The notes under the pieces are model-generated. The model made no database searches and was not told where the DNA came from. It saw only the letters and a list, made by a program, of their open reading frames with translations. From NCBI RefSeq assembly GCF_019973615.1, contig NZ_AP024238.1, positions 4,609,989 to 4,673,988 on the forward strand: a DNA stretch of 64,000 nucleotides, in the 5' to 3' direction. The position numbers and the translations under genes were made by a program. Shown one piece after another: positions 8,336 through 16,644 of the stretch (within the stretch, counting starts at the first letter, position 1; each line of letters begins with the position of its first letter). This stretch comes from Rhodoferax lithotrophicus. GTDB taxonomy: Bacteria; Pseudomonadota; Gammaproteobacteria; Burkholderiales; Burkholderiaceae_C.

Positions 8336-9478
8336 TCAGAGGGTGCGGGCAATCAATTCACGCATGATTTCGTTGGAACCGCCGTAGATGCGGTGCACCC
8401 GTGCATCGGCAAAGGCGCGCGCAATCGGGTATTCCCACATGTAGCCGTAACCGCCGTGTAATTGCAGGCACTGGTCCAGCACCCGGCCCATCAGCTCGGT
8501 GCACCAGTACTTGGCCATGGCGGCCACGGCTTTGTCGAGCTGGTCGTCACACACCTCGGTCAAACAGCGGTCGATGAAGGTCTGGGCAATCTCGATTTCG
8601 GTCTTGATTTCGGCCAGGCGAAAGCGGGTGTTCTGGTAGTCGGCAATCAGGGTGCCAAAGGCTTTGCGCTGGCGGGTGTAGTCCACCGTCCATTGCAGCG
8701 CGGCGCTGCTGGTGGCCACTGCGCCCAGTGCAATCTGCAGCCGCTCCCAGGCCAGCTCTTTGGCCAACAGGCCAAAACCTTTGTTTTCTTCACCCAGCAT
8801 GTGGTGCTGGGTCAGCACCACGTTGTCAAAGTACAGCTCGCAGGTGTCTTGGGCCTTCATGCCGATTTTTTTGAAGTTCTGGCCTCGGCTCACGCCGGGG
8901 GATGAGGCCTCCACCACCCACAGGGTCAGGTCTTTGCAGTTGGGGTCTTGGCTGGACTTGGCCGCCACCACCAGGATGTCGGCACACTGGCCGTTGGTGA
9001 TGAAGGTTTTCTGGCCGTTCAGAATCCACTGGTCACCCTGGCGGATGGCGGTGCTGCGCATGGCCCGCAGGTCGCTGCCGGCGCTGGGCTCGGTCATCAC
9101 AATCGCGCCAATCAGTTCACCCCGCGCCATGGCGGGTAACCAGCGCTGCTGCTGTTCCGGCGTGCCGTAGTTGAGGATGTAGGGGGCCACAATGTCCGAG
9201 TGGGTGGAGAAGCCGGGGCCGGACAGGCCGAGCCGGGCTTGTTCCTCGATCAGGATGGCGGCAAACAGCCGGTCCGCCCCGCTGCCACCACAGGACTCGG
9301 GCAAGGTGGTGCACAGAAAACCTTCTTTGCCAGCTTTGAGCCAGACCTCGCGCGGGGCCACGCCAGCCTCTTCCCAGGCGCTGTGGAAAGGGGCGACTTC
9401 CTGCTCAAAAAAGCGGCGGGCAGAGTCACGAAAGGCTTCGTGCTCCGGGCTGAAGATGTTGCGGGTGAGGATGGTCAT
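8336..9478 (-). CDS. Acyl-CoA dehydrogenase, long-chain (LCAD)-like
   Basis: A 380-residue FAD enzyme that makes the 2,3 double bond in an acyl-CoA. Signatures are IGAIVMTEPSAGSDLRAM and GGYGYMWEYPIARAF. Near the C terminus it has IYGGSNEIMRELI, with Gly where medium-chain enzymes carry catalytic Glu. As in long-chain/isovaleryl types, the base is then probably the Glu in LAWERLQIA around residue 245. It lies 11 bases downstream of an enoyl-CoA hydratase in the same operon, fitting a beta-oxidation-like route. Substrate chain or ring size cannot be read here. Confidence 0.9.
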   Translation of the reverse strand: MTILTRNIFSPEHEAFRDSARRFFEQEVAPFHSAWEEAGVAPREVWLKAGKEGFLCTTLPESCGGSGADRLFAAILIEEQARLGLSGPGFSTHSDIVAPYILNYGTPEQQQRWLPAMARGELIGAIVMTEPSAGSDLRAMRSTAIRQGDQWILNGQKTFITNGQCADILVVAAKSSQDPNCKDLTLWVVEASSPGVSRGQNFKKIGMKAQDTCELYFDNVVLTQHHMLGEENKGFGLLAKELAWERLQIALGAVATSSAALQWTVDYTRQRKAFGTLIADYQNTRFRLAEIKTEIEIAQTFIDRCLTEVCDDQLDKAVAAMAKYWCTELMGRVLDQCLQLHGGYGYMWEYPIARAFADARVHRIYGGSNEIMRELIARTL

Positions 9479-9489
9479 GGGGTTTCTGA

Positions 9490-10248
9490 TCAGTTGCGTG
9501 GCGCAAGAAAAGCCTGGATGCGGGTTTGCGCTTCCACCGTGCTCACCAGGCTGTGAATGCCGTCCAGTTCGGCGCTAAACCCACTGGGGGCCAGCGTGCC
9601 CACCTGGGCGATACAGCGTTTGGCCACTTGCAGGGCCGGTGCAGATTGGCTGGCAATACGCTGTGCCAAAGCTTCAGCTTCCTGTGCCAATTTCTCCGGG
9701 GCCACCGCCCACTGCACCATGCCCAATTGGCAAGCGGTAGCACCGTCCACCACGTCACAGCCCAGAATGATGCGAGCGGCAATGCCTGGCCCACACAGGC
9801 GGGTCAGGCGTTGTGTGCCCCCGGCTCCGGGGATCAGGCCGAGCTTGGCTTCGGGCAAGCCGAGTTTGGCGCTGCTGGAAGCCATACGTAAATCACAGGC
9901 CAGCGCCAGCTCAAAGCCGCCGCCCAAAGCAGAGCCACCAATTTCTGCCAGGGTGACACACGGCAAGGCTTCAAGGCGGTCAAACAGGGCGTGAAAGTGG
10001 GTGATGTTTTGCCGCATCACATCAGCACCACCTTCGATGGCAAAACAGCTTTGCACCTGGGCCAGATCGGCCCCGGCACAAAAGGCTTTTTGGTCGCTGC
10101 GCAGGTGTATCACGCTCAGGTCTGTTTTGCTGGCCAGGCCGTCCAGCACCTGCATAAAACCGGCGATGAATTCGGTGCTGATGGCATTCACCGGTGCGCG
10201 TTGCAGGGTGATACGCACCACCGCGCCGAGGTCTTCTACTTTAAACAT
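9490..10248 (-). CDS. Enoyl-CoA hydratase
   Basis: A 252-residue crotonase with both catalytic glutamates in place (GGGFELALACD and GLPEAKLGLIPGAGG), so it should hydrate a 2-enoyl-CoA to the 3-hydroxyacyl-CoA. I prefer the ATG at 10248 (MFKVEDLG) because GGAG lies nine bases before it; an ATG at 10263 is in frame but lacks a ribosome site. The gene overlaps the end of the CoA ligase gene by eight bases. With the dehydrogenase downstream and the SDR upstream it completes activation, oxidation, hydration and second oxidation. Confidence 0.88.
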   Translation of the reverse strand: MFKVEDLGAVVRITLQRAPVNAISTEFIAGFMQVLDGLASKTDLSVIHLRSDQKAFCAGADLAQVQSCFAIEGGADVMRQNITHFHALFDRLEALPCVTLAEIGGSALGGGFELALACDLRMASSSAKLGLPEAKLGLIPGAGGTQRLTRLCGPGIAARIILGCDVVDGATACQLGMVQWAVAPEKLAQEAEALAQRIASQSAPALQVAKRCIAQVGTLAPSGFSAELDGIHSLVSTVEAQTRIQAFLAPRN

Positions 10249-11866
10249 GGCTAGTTGCTCCATTCAATGATTTGAGTTCTTCGCGTAATTTGAATTTCTG
10301 GACTTTTCCGCTCGGGGTGGCGGGAAGGGCATCACGCAGCACCAGGTGTTCCGGCAGCTTGAAACGCGCCACACCACGCTCAATCAGGAACTGCTTCATT
10401 TCTTCAAACCCCAGTGTTTTGCCGGGCTGGCACACCACCACCGCGCAGCCCAGTTCGCCCAGGCGCTCATCGGGCAAACCAATCACCGCCACCGACTGGC
10501 AGGCCGGGTGTTCCAGCAGAATGTCTTCCACCTCACGCGCCGAGATGTTTTGGCCGCCGCGAATGATCATGTCCTTGATGCGCCCAACAATACGCACCGC
10601 GCCTTGTGCACCCACCGTGGCCAGATCACCCGAGTGGTACCAGCCATCGGCATCAAGTGCCTTGGCCGTGAGTTCAGGTTCACCCAGGTAGCCCAAAAAG
10701 GCGTGTGGCCCGCGTGACCATTGCTCACCTTGTTGGCCGGGTGGCAGGGGTTTGCCGTCTTCATCCACCGCACAGACTTCCACGCCGGGCAGTGCGCGGC
10801 CGTCAAACTGCCAGGCGGCTTCAATCGGGTCGGTGGGCCAGGTCACTGTGTGCGGCGGGCTCTCGGTGGAGCCATAAATACTCATCACCCGCACCCCGAG
10901 CTGGTGGGCGCGGCGCACCAGCACTTCAGGAATGGGCGCGCCGCCACACAAAAAGTAGCGCAGGTCGGGCAGGCGCTTGCCGCTGCGCTCCAGGCTGTCC
11001 ACCACATCACTCAGAAACGGTGTCGCCCCCATGGTCCAAGTGGCGCGGTCGGCCAGCATTTGATCCACCGCCGTGTCGCCCTTGAAAATGTCCAGCAGCG
11101 ACACCGTGGCCCCGGTCATCAGCGTCAGCAAAATGCCGTGCATGAAGCCGCTGGTGTGGGTGACCGGGGAAGCCATAAAACACACATCACGGTGATCCAG
11201 CGCCAGGGTGTCTGACAAGGCCCGTTCGCCATACAAAGCGGTGTTGTGGGTGTGCACCACGCCTTTGGGTTTGGACTCGGAGCCCGAGGTGAACAAGAGC
11301 AGGGCCGGGTCGTCGGCCGCCGCATCATGGGCCTGCGCCAGCAGCGGGCCGCTGACGGCTTCATCAAAGGGTGTGCCAAGGGTCACCTGGCCTGAACGGA
11401 TGACCACCATGCTGGGCTGGACTTGCAACTCCGGCGCAATACGCTGCAGATGCTCGGTGTAATCGACGCTGCGAAAGTGTCCCGCCACCACCACCGCCTT
11501 GGAGCCACTCTTGTTCATGATGAAGGCCAGGTCTTTCCAGCCGTAGGTGGGTGGCAAGGGGTTGATCACCGCCCCGAGCTTGAAGGCCGCCAAAGTCACC
11601 ACGGCGGTTTGCCACCAGTTGGGCAGGTGCATGGTGACCACGTCGCCCACTCCCAGACCCCGCGCTTGCCAGAAGGCCGCCAGCCGGGAGGCTTGGTCGT
11701 CCAGCTCGCGGTAGCTGATGTGGTGGCCGCTGGCATCACTGACGGCGGTTTTGTCGGGGTAAGTGTCCACACTGGCGGCAATACGTTGTGCCAGCGAATG
11801 GTGTTGCCAGTAGCCTGCCTGGTAATAGCGTTCGCGTGCAGCAGGGTGCGGTTTCAAATCGATCAT
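10241..11866 (-). CDS. AMP-forming acyl-CoA ligase (cyclohexanecarboxylate/medium-chain type)
   Basis: A 541-residue adenylate-forming enzyme that activates a carboxylic acid with ATP and CoA. The P-loop is LLFTSGSESKPKGVVHTHN, followed by IYGSTESPP, SGDLATVG and RIKDMIIRGGQNISAREVED. The C-terminal catalytic Lys lies in ATPSGKVQKFKLREEL. The overall pattern (NPLPPTYGWKDLAFIMNKSG region) recalls AliA/cyclohexanecarboxylate-CoA ligases and related short/medium-chain enzymes. It starts five bases after the SDR stop and overlaps the hydratase, so it is in the operon. The true substrate is not known from sequence. Confidence 0.85.
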   Translation of the reverse strand: MIDLKPHPAARERYYQAGYWQHHSLAQRIAASVDTYPDKTAVSDASGHHISYRELDDQASRLAAFWQARGLGVGDVVTMHLPNWWQTAVVTLAAFKLGAVINPLPPTYGWKDLAFIMNKSGSKAVVVAGHFRSVDYTEHLQRIAPELQVQPSMVVIRSGQVTLGTPFDEAVSGPLLAQAHDAAADDPALLLFTSGSESKPKGVVHTHNTALYGERALSDTLALDHRDVCFMASPVTHTSGFMHGILLTLMTGATVSLLDIFKGDTAVDQMLADRATWTMGATPFLSDVVDSLERSGKRLPDLRYFLCGGAPIPEVLVRRAHQLGVRVMSIYGSTESPPHTVTWPTDPIEAAWQFDGRALPGVEVCAVDEDGKPLPPGQQGEQWSRGPHAFLGYLGEPELTAKALDADGWYHSGDLATVGAQGAVRIVGRIKDMIIRGGQNISAREVEDILLEHPACQSVAVIGLPDERLGELGCAVVVCQPGKTLGFEEMKQFLIERGVARFKLPEHLVLRDALPATPSGKVQKFKLREELKSLNGATSHV

Positions 11867-11871
11867 GGTAT

Positions 11872-12654
11872 TTATCTTTCAGTGGCCGGGCGGCCGGGAA
11901 TCAGCCCATGCACCGTGTCCATCAAACCACCATCGGCCAAGATGTTCTGACCGGTGATGTAGCCTGCGTCAGGCGCTAGCAAAAACGAAACAATGCCGGC
12001 AATGTCAGCATCCGGGTCACCAATGTGATGTATCGGCACCAGGGCTTCGCGGGCGGCTTTGGTGGGGGCATCGGCATACACCTTGGCGGTCAGCGCGGTG
12101 TGGATCAGGCCGGGTGACACCGCGTTGACCCGAATGCCATCAGCTGCCCATTCCTGCGCCAGCGTGCGCACCAGCATCAGCAGCGCCGCTTTGCTCGGGC
12201 TGTAGGCCCCCATGCCGGGGTAAGGTTGCACGCCCGACATAGAGGCCACAGCCACCAAGCGGCCCCGACTCTCACGCAGAGCCGGGTAAGCGGCCTTGGC
12301 CAGCAACCAGGGCGCACGTGCATTAACGGCGAACAAAAAGTCCCAGTCTTCGATCTCCAGTTGGGCCAAGGTCGATGGGCGTGAGACCCCGGCGTTGGAC
12401 ACCACCGCATCCAGACCGCCAAAAGCCGCCACAGCTTGATCAACCAGGCTGGTGGGGGTGGCAGGGTCGGCCAGATTGCCCAGCAATGGCAGCACATGGC
12501 CGCCGTGTGGGGCTGCCTCGGCAATGACCGCGTCCAGCTCATCAGCGTGGGCTGAGCCACAGGCGGCCACCTGAGCACCTTGGCTGGCCAGGCGCAGGCA
12601 AATGGCTCGCCCAATACCGCGGCTGGCACCGGTCACCAGGACTCGCATCGTCAT
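11872..12654 (-). CDS. Short-chain dehydrogenase/reductase
   Basis: A 260-residue Rossmann enzyme: NAD(P)-binding VLVTGASRGIGRAIC, NAG motif VSNAGVSRP, catalytic Ser in ASMSG and Tyr/Lys in YSPSK. In this operon it most likely oxidises the 3-hydroxyacyl-CoA made by the hydratase; BadH-type hydroxycyclohexanecarboxyl-CoA dehydrogenases are SDRs in just such clusters. I chose the ATG at 12654 because GGAG lies about nine bases upstream and the Rossmann strand begins at once; the frame runs open to 12732 without need. It is the first gene of the operon, facing the AraC regulator. Confidence 0.85.
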   Translation of the reverse strand: MTMRVLVTGASRGIGRAICLRLASQGAQVAACGSAHADELDAVIAEAAPHGGHVLPLLGNLADPATPTSLVDQAVAAFGGLDAVVSNAGVSRPSTLAQLEIEDWDFLFAVNARAPWLLAKAAYPALRESRGRLVAVASMSGVQPYPGMGAYSPSKAALLMLVRTLAQEWAADGIRVNAVSPGLIHTALTAKVYADAPTKAAREALVPIHHIGDPDADIAGIVSFLLAPDAGYITGQNILADGGLMDTVHGLIPGRPATER

Positions 12655-12765
12655 CTTGTTGTCTCCTCGAAAGTCGATGAGGCATTGTTTGTTGAGCGCG
12701 TGGCACGTGGCTTGACGATTCGCGCACGTCACAGCACAATTCGTGCATCATTTCAAGGGGTTCAT
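12655..12765. promoter_or_regulatory. Divergent promoter region between catabolic operon and AraC regulator
   Basis: These 111 bases separate the SDR start (minus) and the regulator start (plus) and must hold both promoters and any AraC binding sites. I see no clear half-site repeats by eye. The regulator's ribosome site AAGGGG lies at 12755-12760. Confidence 0.5.
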
Positions 12766-13701
12766 GTGGCTACAAGGGTTATCCCTAATTACTCGCTTTA
12801 CGGTGTACAAGCCCAGCCAGCCTGGCAGAACTGGTTTGACTTTGAGTGGATTCCGCAGCGTTCTCGCCCGTACAACTGGAAAATTCGGCCGCATCAACAC
12901 GATGCGCTGATCCAGATTTTGTATGTGACCCAAGGCTCGGGCGAGGTCTTGTTTGACCATGCCAAAGCCAGTTTCAGTGCACCTTGTCTGGTGATTATTC
13001 CTGCACAAACCGTGCATGGATTTGACTTTTCTGAGGATGTGGATGGCCCGGTGGTCACCGCTGCGCAGCGGCCCCTGGAATCGATGATTGGCCTGGCCAG
13101 TCCGGACTTGCTGGCCAGTTTGCGCAAGCCTGCGGTGATTGCCCTGGATAAAGCCAGCGGCCATGCGCAGTCCCTCATGCCTCTGTTTCTGGCCATCGAG
13201 CGGGAGGCACACATTCAGGCGGCAAGTCAGGTCACGGCGGGGATGGCGCTGCTGACCGCCATCTGCATCCAGATCGCCAGGTTGACACGGGTCAGCGAAG
13301 TTTCTGCCTCCAAGGCCACTTCGCGCAAGTCGGCCCAGATTGAGAAATTCCGCAGCATGGTAGATGCGGATTTCAAAAAACACTTGCCGATTGGCGACTA
13401 TGCCGGGCAACTGGGCATCACCCCCGGACAGCTGTCGCGCCTGTGCCGCGAGGTGTTGGGTATGTCGAGCCTGGACGTGGTCAACGCCCGCATGGTTCAC
13501 GAAGCCCAGCGGGTGCTGGTGTACACCGGCAACAGTATCAAGCAGCTGGCCTACACGCTGGGCTTTGCCGACGAAACCTATTTCTGCCGGTTTTTCCGCA
13601 AACACACGGGCCTCAGTCCAAGGGAATTCAGAGTCAAGGCGATGGATGCCATGAGCATTCCAGAATCTGATGAACCACCCTCTTCAGCCATGCGCACTTG
13701 A
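12766..13701 (+). CDS. AraC-family transcriptional regulator
   Basis: A 311-residue regulator. The N-terminal part is a cupin-like sensing domain (KIRPHQHDALIQILYVTQGS, ligand-pocket histidines). The C-terminal 100 residues hold two helix-turn-helix units, with YAGQLGITPGQLSRLCRE first and IKQLAYTLGFADETYFCRFF second. The type resembles PobR-like regulators of aromatic-acid use. I chose the GTG at 12766, preceded by AAGGGG at five bases; the frame is open to 12580, but that lies inside the SDR gene. Its divergent position suggests it controls the operon 4499-12654 in response to a pathway acid or CoA ester. Confidence 0.85.
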   Translation: MATRVIPNYSLYGVQAQPAWQNWFDFEWIPQRSRPYNWKIRPHQHDALIQILYVTQGSGEVLFDHAKASFSAPCLVIIPAQTVHGFDFSEDVDGPVVTAAQRPLESMIGLASPDLLASLRKPAVIALDKASGHAQSLMPLFLAIEREAHIQAASQVTAGMALLTAICIQIARLTRVSEVSASKATSRKSAQIEKFRSMVDADFKKHLPIGDYAGQLGITPGQLSRLCREVLGMSSLDVVNARMVHEAQRVLVYTGNSIKQLAYTLGFADETYFCRFFRKHTGLSPREFRVKAMDAMSIPESDEPPSSAMRT

Positions 13702-13750
13702 GGCATGGTTGAATCAATCGGCTTGGGCAGCGTGGTTTTTGTTGGGGGTA

Positions 13751-15100
13751 TCAGTTGCGTGGCAAAACCAGTGTGGCAGACAACCCTCCTGTGGGTCTAT
13801 TGGCCAGCAGCAGTTCACCATTGTGGATCAGTGCGATGTCTTTCACAATTGACAGCCCGAGCCCGACACCGTCGCCTTTTTGGCTGCGCGCACTGTCTAC
13901 GCGGTAGTAAGGATCGGTCACCTTTGCCAGGTTTTCGGGGGCAATGCCCGGCCCCTGATCTTCCACGGTGATACACAGGCGCAAAGCACTGTCTTCCACA
14001 CGAATTTGAGCCCCACCTGCATGCTTGAAAGCGTTGTCAATCAGGTTTTGCATCGCCCGGCGCAAGGCTGACAATCTGCCGCGGTAGGGCATGGTTGTAC
14101 GCCCGTTTATTTGAATACTGCGCCCCAGCACTTTAGAATCGTCCACCATGCTTTCCAGCAGCGCATTGATGTCAATGGTGCGAACGACCTCATTGGTTTG
14201 AAAGGCACGCAAGTAGTCCAGCGTGGCATCCATCATGGCACCCATCGCTTCCAGGTCTGCAGCCATCTGGTTTCGCAGGGTCTCATCGTCGATCAATTCA
14301 GTGCGCAAGCGCAGGCGGGTTAATGGGGTTCGCAGGTCATGGGACACTGCCGCCAGCGCGCGGGCGCGCTCACTAACCAACAGTTTGATTTTGGCTTGCA
14401 TGCGGTTAAAAGCCTGAGCAGCGCGTCGGGTCTCGGCAGGCCCTTCTTCCGCAAGTGGTGGCGCATCAAGATCCCGCCCCAACATGTCGGCGGCTTTGGC
14501 CAGTTGCTCAAGAGGCCGAGTCGCCTGGCGTATGGCAATCACCACCACCACCACCACAAGCCCCAGGCTAAGCAACAACTGAATGATTAATGCATCCGAC
14601 AAGGCCGGTGCAGGTGTATTGACCTCATACCGGCCTGTGATGCGAATCCACTGACCATCGTCCAAACGCACATCCATACTGCGGTTGGTGCCAAGGTGCT
14701 GCGGTCTGGCACCCATACCCCACCCCATACCAGGGCCCAAGCCGCCCATGACACGTATTTCGTGAGGGCTGCCCAGACGTTCACTGAGGTTGGCTTGCAA
14801 AGGTTCACGTGGCGAGCCTGCCAGGGCCTGACTCTCGGTGATTAAAGCCACATTCATGCCATCACGCTGCAGGGCCGCAAGCGCCGATTGGCGCTGCTGC
14901 GGCGCATGGGCTTCGAGCAGACGCACCACTTCGGCTATGCGGTCCATCACATGCATCCCACGCGCCTGGGTGACCGCTGTAGCACGCTCACTCCATTGCA
15001 GCCAGATGCTGACCCCCTGAGCTGCCAGCAAACCAGCCAGCAAAATAAGCGCCATGCGTGCCGACAGGCTGGATGACAGTACACGCCAATTTATCTGCAT
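13751..15100 (-). CDS. Membrane sensor histidine kinase (EnvZ/QseC type)
   Basis: A 449-residue kinase with a first membrane helix at residues 15-35, a periplasmic loop to about 170, a second helix rich in Val (LLLSLGLVVVVVVIAIRQA), then HAMP, dimerisation box AVSHDLRTPLTRLRLR, N box NLIDNAFKHA and G boxes DQGPGIAP and GDGVGLGLSIV. All are intact. The periplasmic loop carries a Gly/Met-rich patch, GGLGPGMGWGMGARPQ, strikingly like the secreted protein at 16052-16429. Its start overlaps the end of the response-regulator gene by ten bases, so the two are co-expressed. Confidence 0.92.
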   Translation of the reverse strand: MQINWRVLSSSLSARMALILLAGLLAAQGVSIWLQWSERATAVTQARGMHVMDRIAEVVRLLEAHAPQQRQSALAALQRDGMNVALITESQALAGSPREPLQANLSERLGSPHEIRVMGGLGPGMGWGMGARPQHLGTNRSMDVRLDDGQWIRITGRYEVNTPAPALSDALIIQLLLSLGLVVVVVVIAIRQATRPLEQLAKAADMLGRDLDAPPLAEEGPAETRRAAQAFNRMQAKIKLLVSERARALAAVSHDLRTPLTRLRLRTELIDDETLRNQMAADLEAMGAMMDATLDYLRAFQTNEVVRTIDINALLESMVDDSKVLGRSIQINGRTTMPYRGRLSALRRAMQNLIDNAFKHAGGAQIRVEDSALRLCITVEDQGPGIAPENLAKVTDPYYRVDSARSQKGDGVGLGLSIVKDIALIHNGELLLANRPTGGLSATLVLPRN

Positions 15101-15822
15101 GTTGGAAGTGCGCTCACGCTGGAGGTCAACACATAACCTTCCCCACGCACGGTTTTGATCAGCTGCGGCTCGCGGCTGTCATCTCGCAGGCGTTGGCGCA
15201 GGCGGCTTACCTGTACATCAATGGCTCGGTCATAGGCTTCGGCTTCGTGACCGTGGATCAACTCGGTGAGTTGGTCGCGATGAAGTACCCGGTTAGGGTG
15301 ATCCAGCAAAATGCGCAACAAACGATATTCACCACCGGACAAGGGCGTTGCCACACCGTCTGGTGCGGTCAGCAGGCGTTCGGCGGTGTCAAGACACCAG
15401 CCCGCAAAGCCCAAACAACGCACGGGCTCAGGTTTCAGGTTAGGTGGAAGCGCCCGGGTACGGCGCAAAATGGATTTGATGCGTGCCAGTAATTCGCGCG
15501 GGTTGAAGGGTTTGACCAGGTAGTCGTCAGCGCCCATCTCGATGCCAATAATCCGGTCAGTTTCCTCCCCTCTCGCGGTGAGCATGATCACCGGCAAGCT
15601 GGACTTGGCACGCAGATCACGACACAAGGTCAGGCCATCGGCATCGGGCAGCATCAGATCAAGCACCAGCAGATCCACGGCATGCTGCTGCAGCATTAGC
15701 CACATCTCACGACCATCACGGGCAGCCACGGCCTCAAAGCCATTACGTGCCAAGTAATCCACCAGCAATCGGCGAATTTCAGGCTCGTCGTCGACGATCA
15801 GAATGCAATCTTTGTGTTCCAT
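15091..15822 (-). CDS. OmpR-family response regulator
   Basis: A 243-residue regulator. The receiver domain has the acidic pair in VDDEPEIR, phospho-acceptor Asp in LLVLDLMLPDADG and the Lys in YLVKPFNP. A C-terminal winged helix follows (PLSGGEYRLLRILLDHPNRV, DVQVSRLRQRLRDDS, KTVRGEGYVL). It is the partner of the overlapping kinase. A direct repeat of TGTAAC with ten-base spacing at 15899-15914, between this gene and the divergent secreted-protein gene, is the kind of site such regulators bind. Confidence 0.93.
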   Translation of the reverse strand: MEHKDCILIVDDEPEIRRLLVDYLARNGFEAVAARDGREMWLMLQQHAVDLLVLDLMLPDADGLTLCRDLRAKSSLPVIMLTARGEETDRIIGIEMGADDYLVKPFNPRELLARIKSILRRTRALPPNLKPEPVRCLGFAGWCLDTAERLLTAPDGVATPLSGGEYRLLRILLDHPNRVLHRDQLTELIHGHEAEAYDRAIDVQVSRLRQRLRDDSREPQLIKTVRGEGYVLTSSVSALPTCR

Positions 15823-15898
15823 GGAAATACTTTTTTTGCCTTGGTATCAAGCCTACAACCAGATCTGACCCCATTGAAATAGTGTGCCCAGCGAGTTT

Positions 15899-15914
15899 TG
15901 TAACCCACTGTAAC
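15899..15914. promoter_or_regulatory. Tandem TGTAAC direct repeat, candidate regulator box
   Basis: TGTAAC at 15899-15904 recurs at 15909-15914, one helical turn apart, which is the typical geometry for OmpR-family dimers. It lies in the 229-base divergent gap between the regulator and the secreted protein. That this regulator binds here is inference. Confidence 0.5.
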
Positions 15915-16051
15915 GCAGGGCCAAAGTGCAACATGATGATGCAAATCTTGCATTTTCAGCAACACAGGGCGGCAACAAGTGCGCTTAAATAATGCTTACG
16001 GAAGCAGGCAAAACCGGCCTCCCATGACGGCTTAATTTAAGGAGTTCCATC

Positions 16052-16429
16052 ATGAAAACCTCGACTACTCTGAAAAATATTGCGCTCGCCACCTTGTTGG
16101 GTGCGGCATTCACAACGGTGGTTGTGGCCCAAGTCGGCCCTGGTCCCGGCATGGGCACAGGGCCAAGTATGCAAGGCACGGGTCCTGGTGCCATGCGAGG
16201 CATGCGTTTTGACAAAACCAACACCCCTGGCTGGACCTTGATGACTGCGCAAGAGCGTGCGGCCAATCAAGCCAAGATGCGGGCGGTCAAAACTTATGAA
16301 GAATGCAAACTGGTGCAGACAGAGCAACATGCTGCTATGGAAGCACGCGCCAAAGAAAAAGGGGTCACCCTGCTCACCCCACGCCAAAATGCCTGTGACC
16401 GAATGAAAGCCCGCGGATTTATTCAATAA
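16052..16429 (+). CDS. Small secreted Gly/Met-rich protein
   Basis: A 125-residue protein with a clear signal peptide (IALATLLGAAFTTVVVAQ; cleavage probably after VVAQ or nearby). A mature N terminus rich in Gly, Pro and Met follows (GPGPGMGTGPSMQG, GAMRGMRF), then a helical part with two cysteines (EECKLV and NACDRM). AAGGAG eight bases before the ATG makes a strong start. I do not recognise a family. Met-rich stretches can bind copper or silver, and the matching patch in the periplasmic loop of the neighbouring kinase suggests a shared ligand or direct contact. Expression is probably controlled by the divergent two-component system. Confidence 0.75.
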   Translation: MKTSTTLKNIALATLLGAAFTTVVVAQVGPGPGMGTGPSMQGTGPGAMRGMRFDKTNTPGWTLMTAQERAANQAKMRAVKTYEECKLVQTEQHAAMEARAKEKGVTLLTPRQNACDRMKARGFIQ

Positions 16430-16644
16430 ATGTGAAGCGGTGGTGTGGAAGACTCATGGCAGAGTTGAACTACGGATAGACGTGTTGGTAAGTATTTGAG
16501 CTATTCAAGCCAGCTGGCAATTCGGCATCTGGCTTGAACGGCTTTCCCCGGTTGTGGCATTGCCCAGCATAACCAGACAAGTAGCACAGCACATTCTCAT
16601 GTTGACCCAAGCGACGGGGATTGCCATCTGCAGAACTGCCTGAT
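16430..16644. other. Intergenic region with one hairpin
   Basis: No gene fits between the secreted protein and argC, which converge here. A perfect 8-bp inverted repeat, CAAGCCAG at 16506-16513 and CTGGCTTG at 16529-16536, could form a stem for ends of both transcripts. No T-run follows on either strand, so it is not a classic terminator. Confidence 0.5.
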
